Part shown: positions 54,015 to 63,245 of the stretch, one piece after another | Numbering within the stretch: the first letter of the stretch is position 1 | Layout: every line of letters starts with the position of its first letter | DNA from: Actinoplanes oryzae | GTDB lineage: Bacteria; Actinomycetota; Actinomycetes; Mycobacteriales; Micromonosporaceae | Direction of reading: 5' to 3' | DNA: 64,000 bases | Assembly: GCF_030757795.1 (NCBI RefSeq) | Contig: NZ_JAUQWH010000006.1 | Span: forward strand, 1 to 64,000 | The notes under the pieces: model-generated | The model's input: the letters and a program-made list of their open reading frames with translations, nothing else | Database searches by the model: none | Told to the model about the DNA's origin: nothing | Program-made: the position numbers and the translations under genes

Positions 54015-54978
54015 CTGACTGGCTCCCTCAAGGACGAAACGGGGATGAGCGGAAGGTGGCAACGGACGGAACGACCCGGCTGGATCTCGGCGAGCGGCGG
54101 TTCGGTGGTCCGGCACTTGTCGATCGCCAGCCGGCAACGGGTGTGGTAGGCGCAGCCCGGCGGCGGCGCGGCCGGGTCGGGCAGCTCACCTTCGAGGACG
54201 ATCCGCTCGCGGGCCGGCTCGGGATTCAGCTGCGGCACCGAGGACAGCAGCGCCTCGCTGTACGGATGGGCGGGCGCGGCGAAGAAGTCGTCGCGCGGCG
54301 CGATCTCGATGATCCGGCCCAGGTACATGACGGCGACCCGGTCGGCGACGTGCCGCACCACGCCCAGGTCGTGCGAGATGAACAGCATGGTCAGCCCGCG
54401 GTCCCGGGTGAGGTCGGCGAGCAGGTTGATGACCTGCGCCTGGATCGACACGTCGAGCGCGGACACCGGCTCGTCGGCGACGATGAACCTCGGGTCCGGG
54501 GCAAGCGCGCGGGCGATGCCGATGCGCTGGCGCTGGCCGCCGGAGAACTCGTGCGGGCGCCGGTCACCCGCCTCGGCGCCCAGGCCCACGAACTCCAGCA
54601 GCTCGGCGGCCTTCTTCCGCGCGGCGGCCTTGTCGGCGCCCCGAGCGCGCAGGAGCGGCTCGGCGATGATGTCGGCCACCTTGCGCCGCGGGTTGAGCGA
54701 GCCGAACGGGTCCTGGAACACCATCTGCAGCTCGGCGCGGGTGCTGCGCAGCAGGGTGCCGCGCAGGCCGGTGATGTTGAGGCCCCGGTAGCGCACGGCT
54801 CCGGCGCTGGGCTCGATCAGCCGCAGCAGCGCCTTGCCCAGCGTGGACTTGCCGCAGCCGGACTCGCCGACGAGTCCCAGCGTCTCGCCTTCGTACACCG
54901 TCAGGTCCACATCGCGTACGGCGCGCACCCGATTGGCGAACTCGACGCGGAGACCCTCGGCCTCCATCAACGGTGTGG

Positions 54979-54982
<4 letters not shown>
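54011..54982 (-). CDS. Oligopeptide/dipeptide ABC transporter ATP-binding protein (DppF/OppF type)
   Basis: 323 residues with Walker A '[18 protein letters not shown]', Q-loop '[16 protein letters not shown]', signature '[16 protein letters not shown]', '[23 protein letters not shown]' and '[15 protein letters not shown]', and the C-terminal oligo_HPY region '[18 protein letters not shown]' with a Cys cluster '[18 protein letters not shown]' that binds Fe-S in related proteins. ATG 54982 overlaps the DppD stop (ATGA). Confidence 0.93.
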
Positions 54983-55973
<991 letters not shown>

Positions 55974-55977
<4 letters not shown>

Positions 55978-56651
55978 GCCGCGATGGCCTTCTCGATGAA
56001 CGCCACCACGGCCCCGGGGTGCACGCGCGTCGTGAAGTGGCTGCCCTCGATCTCCTCGACGGTCATGCCCGCGTGCGAGGACATGTCGCGCTGGATCTCC
56101 GGCCGCAGCGTCTTGTCGTCCGCGGCGACCAGGTAGTACGCCGGGACGGTCCGCCACGCCGGCACGCCGGTCGCCTGCGTGTAGATGAGGTTGGAGACCT
56201 GCCGCGACTCCTCGTCCCACGCGCGGCGCTGCGACGGCGCCAGGTCCCAGGCGATCTCGGCGTAGTACTCCTCGGTGTGCTCCGAGGACCACTCGCCGTC
56301 GGGGCCGCGGCGCATGAACTTGGAGACCTCGGCCGGCGGGTACTTCTCGACGATGCCGTTGACCGTCTCGCCCTCGTCCGGGGCGAAGGCGGCCACGTAC
56401 ACGAGCGCCTTGACGCCGGGCTCGCGGCCGGCGTTGGTGATGACCGCGCCGCCGTACGAGTGCCCGACCAGCACCACGGGCCCTCCGCCGAAGGACCGGA
56501 TCGCCTCGACGGTGTTCGCGACGTCGTCCTCCAGGGACGTCATCGGGTTGGTCACCGCCACGACGTCGTGGCCCGCGTCGCGCAGCAGGGGCGCCACCTC
56601 GGTCCAGGTCACGGGGGTTCCACCGGCGCCGTGGACGAGAACGATATTCAT
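55974..56651 (-). CDS. Alpha/beta hydrolase (salicylate-esterase/SABP2-like)
   Basis: 225 residues. 'MNIVLVHGAGGTPVTWTEVAPLL' has the oxyanion HGxG, 'VVLVGHSYGGAVITNA' the nucleophile Ser in GHSYGG, 'YLVAADDKTLRPEIQRDMS' the acid Asp and 'IEGSHFTTRVHP' the His. The family contains plant methyl-salicylate esterases and bacterial EstC-like esterases. It sits inside the transporter genes of the operon, suggesting that the imported compound carries an ester or is first cut by this enzyme. ATG 56651, 2 bases after the DppB stop. Confidence 0.87.
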
Positions 56652-56653
56652 GC

Positions 56654-57742
56654 TTAAGCCTTTCGGAGCCGGGGGTCGAGGACGAGGTAGAGCAGGTCGA
56701 CGACGACGTTGACCAGCACGAAGAGCAGCGCGATGGCCAGCGCGGCGCCCTGCACGACCGGGTAGTCGCGCTGCAGGATCGCGTTGACGAGCTGGTTGCC
56801 GACGCCGGGATAGCTGAAGACGGTCTCGGTGATGACCGACCCGCCGAGCAGCGAGCCGAACTGCAGGCCGAGCACCGTGACGATGGGCAGCGACGAGTTG
56901 CGCAGCACGTGCCGGCGCAGGATCTGCCCGCCGGACAGGCCCTTCATCCGCGCCGTACGCACGAAGTCGTCGCCGAGCACCTCCAGCACCGACGCCCGCA
57001 CGATCCGCGTGATGAACCCGGCCATCGACAGGGCGAGCGTGGTCGCGGGCAGGATCAGGTGCTGGATCCACGGCCACACGAGCTCGGGCCGGTTCTGCAG
57101 GATCGCGTCCAGCAGCACGAAGTTCGTGAACGGCTTGTAGTCCAGCTGGTTGGGCAGCCGCCCGATGACCGGCAGCCAGCCGAGCCACACGCCGAAGACG
57201 ACCACCGCGAGCACGCCGAGCGCGAACCACGGCAGCGAGAAGCCGATGGTGCCGACCGTACGCAGGGTGCTGTCGACCCACGTGTCCTTGCGCAGTGCGG
57301 CGATGACGCCGGTGACCAGGCCCAGCACGACGGCGATGACCATCGCGGCGACGGTCAGCTCGATGGTCGCCGGCAACGACCCGCCCAGCAGGCTGGTCAC
57401 CTTGGTGCCGCCGAAGAACGACGAGCCCAGATTGAAGGTCACCAGGTCGTGCAGGAAGTCGCCGTACTGGTGCAGCAGCGACTTGTCCAGCCCGAGCGCC
57501 TCGTTGATGCGCGCCTGGTTGCGGGTGATCTCCGCGGCGCTGGTGTCGCCGCTCGCACCGCCGGCCGCCAGCGAGGTCGCGGGGGATCCCGGCAGCAGCC
57601 GCATGGCCACGAAGACGATGCTGGCGAGGAAGAACAGCACCACGGGTACGGCCAGCAGCCGCCGCACGATCAGCCACGGCGTGCCGAGGCGCTGGCGCAG
57701 CGACGGGCGCACGGACACGGGTGCTACGGGTGTGACAGTCAT
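56654..57742 (-). CDS. Oligopeptide/dipeptide ABC transporter permease (DppB type)
   Basis: 362 residues with a first hydrophobic segment 'LLAVPVVLFFLASIVFVAMRLLPGSPA' carrying the DppB 'LPGDP'-like end, a periplasmic region, then five more segments. 'RIVRASVLEVLGDDFVRTARMKGLSGGQILRRHVLRNSSLP' is the EAA loop that contacts the ATPases. 'SVITETVFSYPGVGNQLVNAI' is typical for DppB. ATG 57742 overlaps the DppC stop by 4 bases. Confidence 0.93.
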   Translation of the reverse strand: MTVTPVAPVSVRPSLRQRLGTPWLIVRRLLAVPVVLFFLASIVFVAMRLLPGSPATSLAAGGASGDTSAAEITRNQARINEALGLDKSLLHQYGDFLHDLVTFNLGSSFFGGTKVTSLLGGSLPATIELTVAAMVIAVVLGLVTGVIAALRKDTWVDSTLRTVGTIGFSLPWFALGVLAVVVFGVWLGWLPVIGRLPNQLDYKPFTNFVLLDAILQNRPELVWPWIQHLILPATTLALSMAGFITRIVRASVLEVLGDDFVRTARMKGLSGGQILRRHVLRNSSLPIVTVLGLQFGSLLGGSVITETVFSYPGVGNQLVNAILQRDYPVVQGAALAIALLFVLVNVVVDLLYLVLDPRLRKA

Positions 57743-58620
57743 CGCGAACCCCGGGGGTCGAGGGCGTCCCGCAGGTCGTCGCCGGCGAAGTTGCAGGCCA
57801 CGACGAAGATCAGGGTGGCGGCGGCGGGCAGCACCACCAGCCGGGGCGCGGTGTAGAGGAACTCCTGTGCCGCCTGGACCATGTAGCCCCAGTCCGGCGT
57901 CGGCGGCTGGATGCCGAGCCCGAGGTACGACAGGCCGGCGGCGAACCCGGCGGCCACCGACAGGGTCATGACGACCTGGGCGAGCAGCGGGCCGGCGATG
58001 TTCGGCAGCACCTCCTGGCCCATGATGCGCGGCGCCCGGGTGCCGCCGAGCCGCGCGGCGAGCACGTAGTCGCGGCCGGCCTCGCGGGCGGCCAGGGCCC
58101 GGGTCAGCCGGGCGAGGCCCGGGGCGAGGGAGACGCCGACGCCGACCACCAGGCTGGGCACGCCCGGCTTCCACGCCGCCACGATCAGGATGATCAGCAG
58201 CATGGACGGGAACGCCAGCGCCAGGTCCATGACGCGCATGAGGATCCACTCGACCTTGCCGCCGTAGTAGCCCGCGACCAGTCCCGTCGCCACGCCCAGG
58301 GCCGCGGCGAGCGCCGTGGACAGGAACGCGACGAGCAGCAGCGGCCGGGCGCCGTGGACCATCCGGGCGAGCATGTCGCGGCCCAGGTCGTCGGTGCCGA
58401 GCAGGTGCCCGGCGGAGCCGAGCGGCAGCAGGGCATCCGCCGTCTGCCGGGTGGGATCCGCGCCGACGACGATCGGACCCACGAGCGCGATCAGGACGAA
58501 CAGCACCACGACGGTCCACGAGACAGCGGCCAGCGCCGACCGGGCGACCCGGCGCCGCGCGTACGCGGACCGCAGTCGCCCGGCCGGAACCGGCCGCGCG
58601 CGCAGGGCTTGCTCAGACAC
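57739..58620 (-). CDS. Oligopeptide/dipeptide ABC transporter permease (DppC type)
   Basis: 293 residues. N-terminal segment 'ALAAVSWTVVVLFVLIALVGPIVVG', 'LLGTDDLGRDMLARMVHGARPLLLVAFLSTALA' (DppC hallmark 'GTDxxGRD.xSR'), EAA loop 'LAAREAGRDYVLAARLGGTRAPRIMGQEVLPNI' and a C-terminal 'PRLVVLPAAATLIFVVACNFAGDDLRDALDPR'. ATG 58620 overlaps the binding-protein stop by 8 bases. Confidence 0.93.
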   Translation of the reverse strand: MSEQALRARPVPAGRLRSAYARRRVARSALAAVSWTVVVLFVLIALVGPIVVGADPTRQTADALLPLGSAGHLLGTDDLGRDMLARMVHGARPLLLVAFLSTALAAALGVATGLVAGYYGGKVEWILMRVMDLALAFPSMLLIILIVAAWKPGVPSLVVGVGVSLAPGLARLTRALAAREAGRDYVLAARLGGTRAPRIMGQEVLPNIAGPLLAQVVMTLSVAAGFAAGLSYLGLGIQPPTPDWGYMVQAAQEFLYTAPRLVVLPAAATLIFVVACNFAGDDLRDALDPRGSR

Positions 58621-60253
58621 TCGCCTTCTCCATGAAGCACCGGTGGCTGCCGAGGGCGGCGACGTTCACGCCTTCCACCTTCGCGCCCGTGACCACCGGG
58701 TTGCAGGAATACGCCAGCATCGAGAGCACCATGTACTTCTCGGCGTACGAGCGCTGGATCTCGGTGTACTTCGCCGTCCGCTCGTCGCCGTTGGGCATGT
58801 TCTTCGCCTCGGTGAGCAGCGTCGCGTACTCGGCGGAGCCGTCGAGGGTCGCGAAGCCGGTGGCGAAGTCGCCGTAGACCCCCGAGGGCAGGGCGATCGA
58901 GCCGATCATGTTGTCCGGGTCCGGCACGTACGAGTTGCGCTCCCAGATCATCAGGTCGTGGTACTCGTCCTCGGCGTCGGCGACGCGGCCGAAGTAGCTC
59001 GCCGGGTCCACCGAGTCGCTGACCACCTTGAGCCCGATGTCGGTGAGGTTCTGCGCGACGATCTGGGCCGCCTTCGGGTGCCAGCTGTCACTGGCGGCCA
59101 TCAGCTTGACCGTCCGGCCGGTGGCGCCGGCGGCCTGGATGAGCCGCTTGGCCTCGTCGAGGTTCTGCGTGCTCAGGTCGGCCAGGCTGGGATCGTGGCC
59201 GGGCTGCGACGGCGGGATCGTGTAGCCGACCGGCAGCGCGCCGGTGCCGAAGAACGCCTGCTGCAGGATCGCGTTGCGGTCGACGGCGAGGTTGATGGCC
59301 TTGCGGACGTCCAGCTCCTTGATCCGGCGCGCGTCGATCATGAGGATCGCGTCGAAGCTGTACGGCGTCTCGTGCACCGTGACGGCGTCGTTCTTCTTGA
59401 GCTGGTCGAGCGACGAGTACGGCGCGAACTGCGTACCCCCGATGTCGCCGGAGATCAGCGAGCTGACGATCGTCGACGGGTCCTGGACCTGCTGGAGCAC
59501 CAGGCGGTCGATCGGGGGCTTGCCGAGCCGGAAGCCGTCGAAGGCCTCCAGGGTCACCGACTGGCCGCTGGTCGCCGCCGAGAACTTGAACGGGCCGGTG
59601 CCGACCGGGTTCTTGCCGATGTCCTTGCCGTACTTGTCCAGCGCCGCCTTGCTGATGATGCGGCCGCCGATGTCGGACAGGCGGCCGAGCACCGTGGCGT
59701 CGGGGGCCTTGAGCTTCATCACGACGGTGGTCGCGTCGGGCGCGGTGAGGCTCGCGACGTTCGCGCCGAGGCTGCGCAGGGGCCGCGAGGAGCCGTCGGG
59801 CAGCGTCTTGTCGTTCTCGTCGAACTGCCGGCCGAGGCTGGCGAGCACGTCGGCGGAGGTGAAGTCGGTGCCGTCGTGGAACTTCACGCCGGTGCGCAGC
59901 TTGAACGTGTAGGTGAGCTTGTCGTCGGACAGTGTCCAGCTCTCCGCCAGGTCGGGCTGCGGGTCGTTGGACTCGAACGAGATGAAGGTCAGGCCGCGCA
60001 TGACGCAGTCGACGGCCATCCAGTCGCCGAGCGTGGTGTAGAAGGCCGGATCGATGACCGCGCTCGTGCCGTCGACCGCGAGGGTCAGGGTGCCGCCGCT
60101 GCGGCCGCCCTCGGTCGAGTCGTCGTCGTCCGCGGCCACGCCGCAGGCGCTGAGCAGGCCGGTGAAGCCGAGCCCGGCGCCCATGCCGAGCAGGGCGCCG
60201 CCGCGCAGGATCGATCGTCGGGAGAAGGAGCGGGTTGCGAGGGAGTCCGTCAT
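58613..60253 (-). CDS. ABC transporter substrate-binding lipoprotein (DppA/OppA type), Tat-exported
   Basis: 546 residues of the SBP_bac_5 family. The signal has twin Arg ('SFSRRSILRGGALLGMG') and ends in a lipobox 'LLSAC' at about residue 37, so it is a Tat-secreted lipoprotein. 'LTFISFESNDPQPDLAESWTLSDDKLTYTFKLRTGVKFHDGTDFTSADV' region and 'NPVGTGPFKF' are family hallmarks. It captures the substrate of the importer; peptides, opines, nickel chelates or other amines are all bound by relatives. First gene of the 13-gene operon, with promoter and GntR-type site just upstream. Confidence 0.93.
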   Translation of the reverse strand: MTDSLATRSFSRRSILRGGALLGMGAGLGFTGLLSACGVAADDDDSTEGGRSGGTLTLAVDGTSAVIDPAFYTTLGDWMAVDCVMRGLTFISFESNDPQPDLAESWTLSDDKLTYTFKLRTGVKFHDGTDFTSADVLASLGRQFDENDKTLPDGSSRPLRSLGANVASLTAPDATTVVMKLKAPDATVLGRLSDIGGRIISKAALDKYGKDIGKNPVGTGPFKFSAATSGQSVTLEAFDGFRLGKPPIDRLVLQQVQDPSTIVSSLISGDIGGTQFAPYSSLDQLKKNDAVTVHETPYSFDAILMIDARRIKELDVRKAINLAVDRNAILQQAFFGTGALPVGYTIPPSQPGHDPSLADLSTQNLDEAKRLIQAAGATGRTVKLMAASDSWHPKAAQIVAQNLTDIGLKVVSDSVDPASYFGRVADAEDEYHDLMIWERNSYVPDPDNMIGSIALPSGVYGDFATGFATLDGSAEYATLLTEAKNMPNGDERTAKYTEIQRSYAEKYMVLSMLAYSCNPVVTGAKVEGVNVAALGSHRCFMEKASV

Positions 60254-60280
60254 CGGGGGCTACTCCTACATCCAGCAGAA

Positions 60281-60307
60281 ATAATATGGGATGAGATTTC
60301 TTGTAAA
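60281..60307 (-). promoter_or_regulatory. Promoter of the 13-gene operon
   Basis: On the minus strand: -35 TTTACA (60307-60302), 15-base spacer, -10 TATTAT (60286-60281). The spacer is short, but this is the only A/T-rich region between the genes, and the GntR-type site starts at the outer base of the -35. Confidence 0.5.
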
Positions 60308-60318
60308 TTGGATCCAAT
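60307..60318. promoter_or_regulatory. GntR-type operator before the 13-gene operon
   Basis: ATTGGATCCAAT is a perfect 12-bp palindrome touching the -35. The same core recurs twice upstream of gntR (62430-62441, 62451-62462), which links the operon to that regulator. Confidence 0.7.
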
Positions 60319-60350
60319 GCATCGTGGCAACGCGCCGTCGCGGTGCCGTG

Positions 60351-60362
60351 TCACACGTGTGA
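60351..60362. promoter_or_regulatory. TCACACGTGTGA palindrome
   Basis: Perfect 12-bp palindrome 45 bases upstream of the probable -35 of the operon. It resembles sites of Crp-like and other global regulators only loosely; binder unknown. Confidence 0.4.
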
Positions 60363-60366
60363 ACGT

Positions 60367-60402
60367 CTGGTTACCGAGCCTGTGAATCAGCGCGGTAACC
60401 AG
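60367..60402. other. 10-bp inverted repeat between the amine oxidase stop and the operon promoter
   Basis: CTGGTTACCG (60367-60376) and CGGTAACCAG (60393-60402) are perfectly complementary with a 16-base spacer. It begins 18 bases past the amine-oxidase stop, so it could be that gene's terminator, or an operator for the downstream genes. Confidence 0.45.
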
Positions 60403-60419
60403 GCGTTATCCAGGTCGGC

Positions 60420-62369
60420 TCAGTGCTCGCAGGCGCAGTTGTCGCCGCAGCCGGACGCCACGCCGGCGGCCGGGTCGGGGATGTCGAGGGCCGGGTTGCG
60501 GTCGAAGAAGCCGTCCGGTTCCAGTGCGAGATGGATCGACTCGACCGGCATGACCGGCCACTGCTCCGGCCGCGGCACGTGATGCACCCCGAGCACGGGC
60601 CACAGCACCAGGGGTACGCCGTCGATCGACCGGTCCTGCCGCTGCCACACGTGCACGCCGTCCTCGCCGGGCTCGGCGTGGTTCGGGTACTGCCCGCCGA
60701 CGAACTGCTCGGCCGGGTCGTACGGGGTCGCCCACAGGTGCTGGTGCGTGAAGGGCGCGCGGCGGTGCATCACCGAGTCCGGCAGGCCGAACGAGCGGGT
60801 TGTGTTCTTGATCTGCAGCCGGTACGCGGTCGGCTCGCCGTAGCGGTTGGTCTTGTCCGCGCTCTCGATGCGCCAGTGCCGGGCGATCGAGGGGTCGACG
60901 CGCTGCGCGGCCTCGGACTCCTTGATCAGCGGCGTGCGTACGGCGCGCACCGCGTTGCCGTAGGGGTTGAGTGCCGGGTCGGTCTCCGTCTCGGCGTGCT
61001 CCTCGACGAGCCGGTTGAGCTCGCCGTCGACCGCGGTGTCCAGGCGCAGGCCGAAGTAGTGCTGGTGGGTGGGCGTCTGCACGCGGCTGGACACGACCCG
61101 GCCGTACGGGGCGCCCTCGCCCTCGGTGATGCCCGAGGCGGACAGCATGCCGGTGAGCTTGACCTCCAGCTCGATGCGCCCGTCCTGCCACAGCGACCAG
61201 AAGAAGCCGTAGTCGTAGTTGGCGACCGTCTGGAAGTTGCTGATGATCAGCCGGCGGGCCCGGCGCACCTCGCTGACGCCGCGGCGCAGGTCGTTGTGCT
61301 TCCAGAGGATCCCGGCGTCCTCCTCGTGCATGCAGATCGCCTGCGGGATGACCGTCGGCTCGCCGTAGCCGCCGAGCACGGTCGCGTCGAAGTAGCGGAT
61401 GACGCCCAGGCAGTCGCAGCCCAGCGCGAGCGAGTTGGTGAGCGGGCCGGCGCCGTACTCGCCCCAGTCGAAGAAGTTCTTGCGGTACTGGGTGGAGTTG
61501 CTGTCCAGGTACGGCACGTACATCTCGTTGCAGGCGGCGCGCTTGAGCACCGGGCGGCCCAGGAACTCCAGGTCGTAGAGGACCAGGCCCTCGCGGTGGG
61601 TGAAGCCGACCCGGAACTTCCAGCCCTGCCAGTCGACCTGCCAGCCGTCGACGGTGAAGCTCGGGCCGTCCTGCTGCACCACGTCGAGGGCCTTGAGCCC
61701 GTCGCGGTCCGGGCCCCAGGCGCCGCGCTCGATCGGGCCGGCCTCCTCCGACAGCGGGACGACGCCGTGGTCCTCGACCTCGAGGACCTCCATGGTGTGC
61801 ATGTCGATGATCGGCACGACGCCCTGCACCGGGCGGGCGTAGCCGTTGTCGCCCTCGGTCGTGCGGTGCCAGACCGTGCCCCACGTGACGCGGCGGTCGC
61901 GGTACTTCTCCGGCTCGAAGCCGCCCATCGACTCGGCGTCGATCATGACCAGGGAGACGTCGTGGATGCCGCGCTTGGCCAGCGCCTCGCGGAAGAGCGG
62001 GCTCTCCCGGCACGCCGCGGCGGCGGCCCGGGCCTCGTCGGAGGTGATGCCGGGGCGGCGCGGGTCGATCGAGCGCCACTCCAGGCAGCGCGGCTCGGCG
62101 CCGAGCACGATGTCGATCTCCCAGGCCGCCTCGCCGCTGTAGTCCATGGCGACGATGCCGACCTTGACCTCGCCAGCGGGCGCGCTGCCGGCGAGGACCT
62201 TGCGGGCGTGATCCTCGTCGAGGTAGATCCCCCAGAACCGGGTCCGCTCGCCCAGCCGGCCGTCGGCGCGCGCGGTGGCGATCGCCTGCTCGATCTCGGC
62301 GGCGCTCACCGGGTCGAGCGGGTGCGTGCGCTCCACGGGCCCGGTCGCCTCGGTCGGATGGCAGTTCAC
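60420..62369 (-). CDS. tynA: Copper-containing primary amine oxidase
   Basis: 649 residues. The topaquinone precursor is Y385 in 'TVANYDYGFFW' (consensus NYD/EY), the catalytic base D301 in 'NFFDWGEYGAG', copper ligands H435 and H437 ('THQHYFG') and H596 or H597 ('GVHHVPRPEQWPVMP'). It oxidises a primary amine to aldehyde, ammonia and hydrogen peroxide; the closest pattern is to Arthrobacter phenylethylamine/histamine oxidases. No signal peptide, so cytoplasmic. The C-terminus ends in a Cys-rich 'SGCGDNCACEH'. GTG 62369 follows GGGAGG by 8-9 bases. Divergent from gntR with two operators between. Confidence 0.94.
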   Translation of the reverse strand: MNCHPTEATGPVERTHPLDPVSAAEIEQAIATARADGRLGERTRFWGIYLDEDHARKVLAGSAPAGEVKVGIVAMDYSGEAAWEIDIVLGAEPRCLEWRSIDPRRPGITSDEARAAAAACRESPLFREALAKRGIHDVSLVMIDAESMGGFEPEKYRDRRVTWGTVWHRTTEGDNGYARPVQGVVPIIDMHTMEVLEVEDHGVVPLSEEAGPIERGAWGPDRDGLKALDVVQQDGPSFTVDGWQVDWQGWKFRVGFTHREGLVLYDLEFLGRPVLKRAACNEMYVPYLDSNSTQYRKNFFDWGEYGAGPLTNSLALGCDCLGVIRYFDATVLGGYGEPTVIPQAICMHEEDAGILWKHNDLRRGVSEVRRARRLIISNFQTVANYDYGFFWSLWQDGRIELEVKLTGMLSASGITEGEGAPYGRVVSSRVQTPTHQHYFGLRLDTAVDGELNRLVEEHAETETDPALNPYGNAVRAVRTPLIKESEAAQRVDPSIARHWRIESADKTNRYGEPTAYRLQIKNTTRSFGLPDSVMHRRAPFTHQHLWATPYDPAEQFVGGQYPNHAEPGEDGVHVWQRQDRSIDGVPLVLWPVLGVHHVPRPEQWPVMPVESIHLALEPDGFFDRNPALDIPDPAAGVASGCGDNCACEH

Positions 62370-62429
62370 TTGGATGTTCCTCCCGTTCCCGCGTTCGCGG
62401 TGTTCCGGCTGCTTGCAACGTACGGTAGT

Positions 62430-62441
62430 TTCGGATCCAAC
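62430..62441. promoter_or_regulatory. GntR-type operator 1 in the tynA/gntR region
   Basis: TTCGGATCCAAC shares the GGATCCAA core with the perfect site at 60307. Its centre is 21 bp (two helical turns) from operator 2. Confidence 0.6.
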
Positions 62442-62450
62442 GGAATACCG

Positions 62451-62462
62451 ATTGGATCCAAA
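62451..62462. promoter_or_regulatory. GntR-type operator 2 in the tynA/gntR region
   Basis: ATTGGATCCAAA differs from the site at 60307 by its last base. Together with operator 1 it should let the regulator act on both divergent genes. Confidence 0.65.
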
Positions 62463-62567
62463 AATCTCGAGCAGGGAGTTGCTATCGTGCTGGCACTCCG
62501 CCTCCCCGCAGCGGAAAACCGAAATGAACCAGAACCCGGTAGCAACCCCACTTCGGACGGACTCCCC

Positions 62568-63245
62568 ATGGAACCCACCCCCGCCAGCGCGCTGGTCGAC
62601 GACACCGCGGCCGCCATTCGCGCGCGGATCATGTCCGGCGAGATCCCGATCGGGGCCCAGCTGCGGCAGGCCGAGCTGGCCAAGACCCTCGGGGTGAGCC
62701 GCACGCCGATCCGCGAGGCGCTGCGCCAGCTGCAGACCGGCGGCCTCATCGAGGTGGTCCCGCACCGCGGCGCGGTCGTGCGCGTGCCGGCGCCGTGGGA
62801 CGTGCGGGAGACGTACGAGGTCCGCGCCGAGCTGGAGGGCATGGCGTGCGAGCGGGCGGTCTCGCGGATCACCGGCGACGGATTGGCCGAGCTGCGCCGC
62901 GCGAACGACGCGGTGCGCCCCGGCGCGATCCTGTCCGACGGCTCCAGCACGGCCGCCAACGACGAGTTCCACACGCTGATCCACGGCTTCGCCGGCAACG
63001 AGCGGCTGGCCAAGGTGATCAAGGAGATCAACGAGGCGTTCCCGCGCAACGTGTCCGCGCTGGTGCTGCAGGACAACGCGCGCCACCGCGAGGACAACTT
63101 CCACGAGCACGAGCGGATCATCGCCGCGCTCGAGACGGGCGACGCCGAGACCGCGCGCCGCGAGATGCAGGCGCACGTGCTCAGCGCGGGGGAGCAGCTG
63201 GCCCGCTGGTACGAGCGCCGCTCCGCCACGGTCTTCAAGGGGTGA
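62568..63245 (+). CDS. GntR family regulator, FadR/FCD subfamily
   Basis: 225 residues. Winged helix at the N-terminus: 'IRARIMSGEIPIGAQLRQAELAKTLGVSRTPIREALRQLQTGGLIEVVPHRGAVV'; the C-terminal FCD domain has 'VRAELEGMACERAVSRI', 'DEFHTLIHGFAGNERL' and 'FHEHERIIAALETGDAETARREMQAHV', with Asp/His residues placed for a metal. Such regulators usually repress a catabolic operon until a small acid or amine binds. ATG 62568 gives family length; the ribosome-binding site is weak (GGACGG). Divergent from tynA. Confidence 0.92.
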   Translation: MEPTPASALVDDTAAAIRARIMSGEIPIGAQLRQAELAKTLGVSRTPIREALRQLQTGGLIEVVPHRGAVVRVPAPWDVRETYEVRAELEGMACERAVSRITGDGLAELRRANDAVRPGAILSDGSSTAANDEFHTLIHGFAGNERLAKVIKEINEAFPRNVSALVLQDNARHREDNFHEHERIIAALETGDAETARREMQAHVLSAGEQLARWYERRSATVFKG

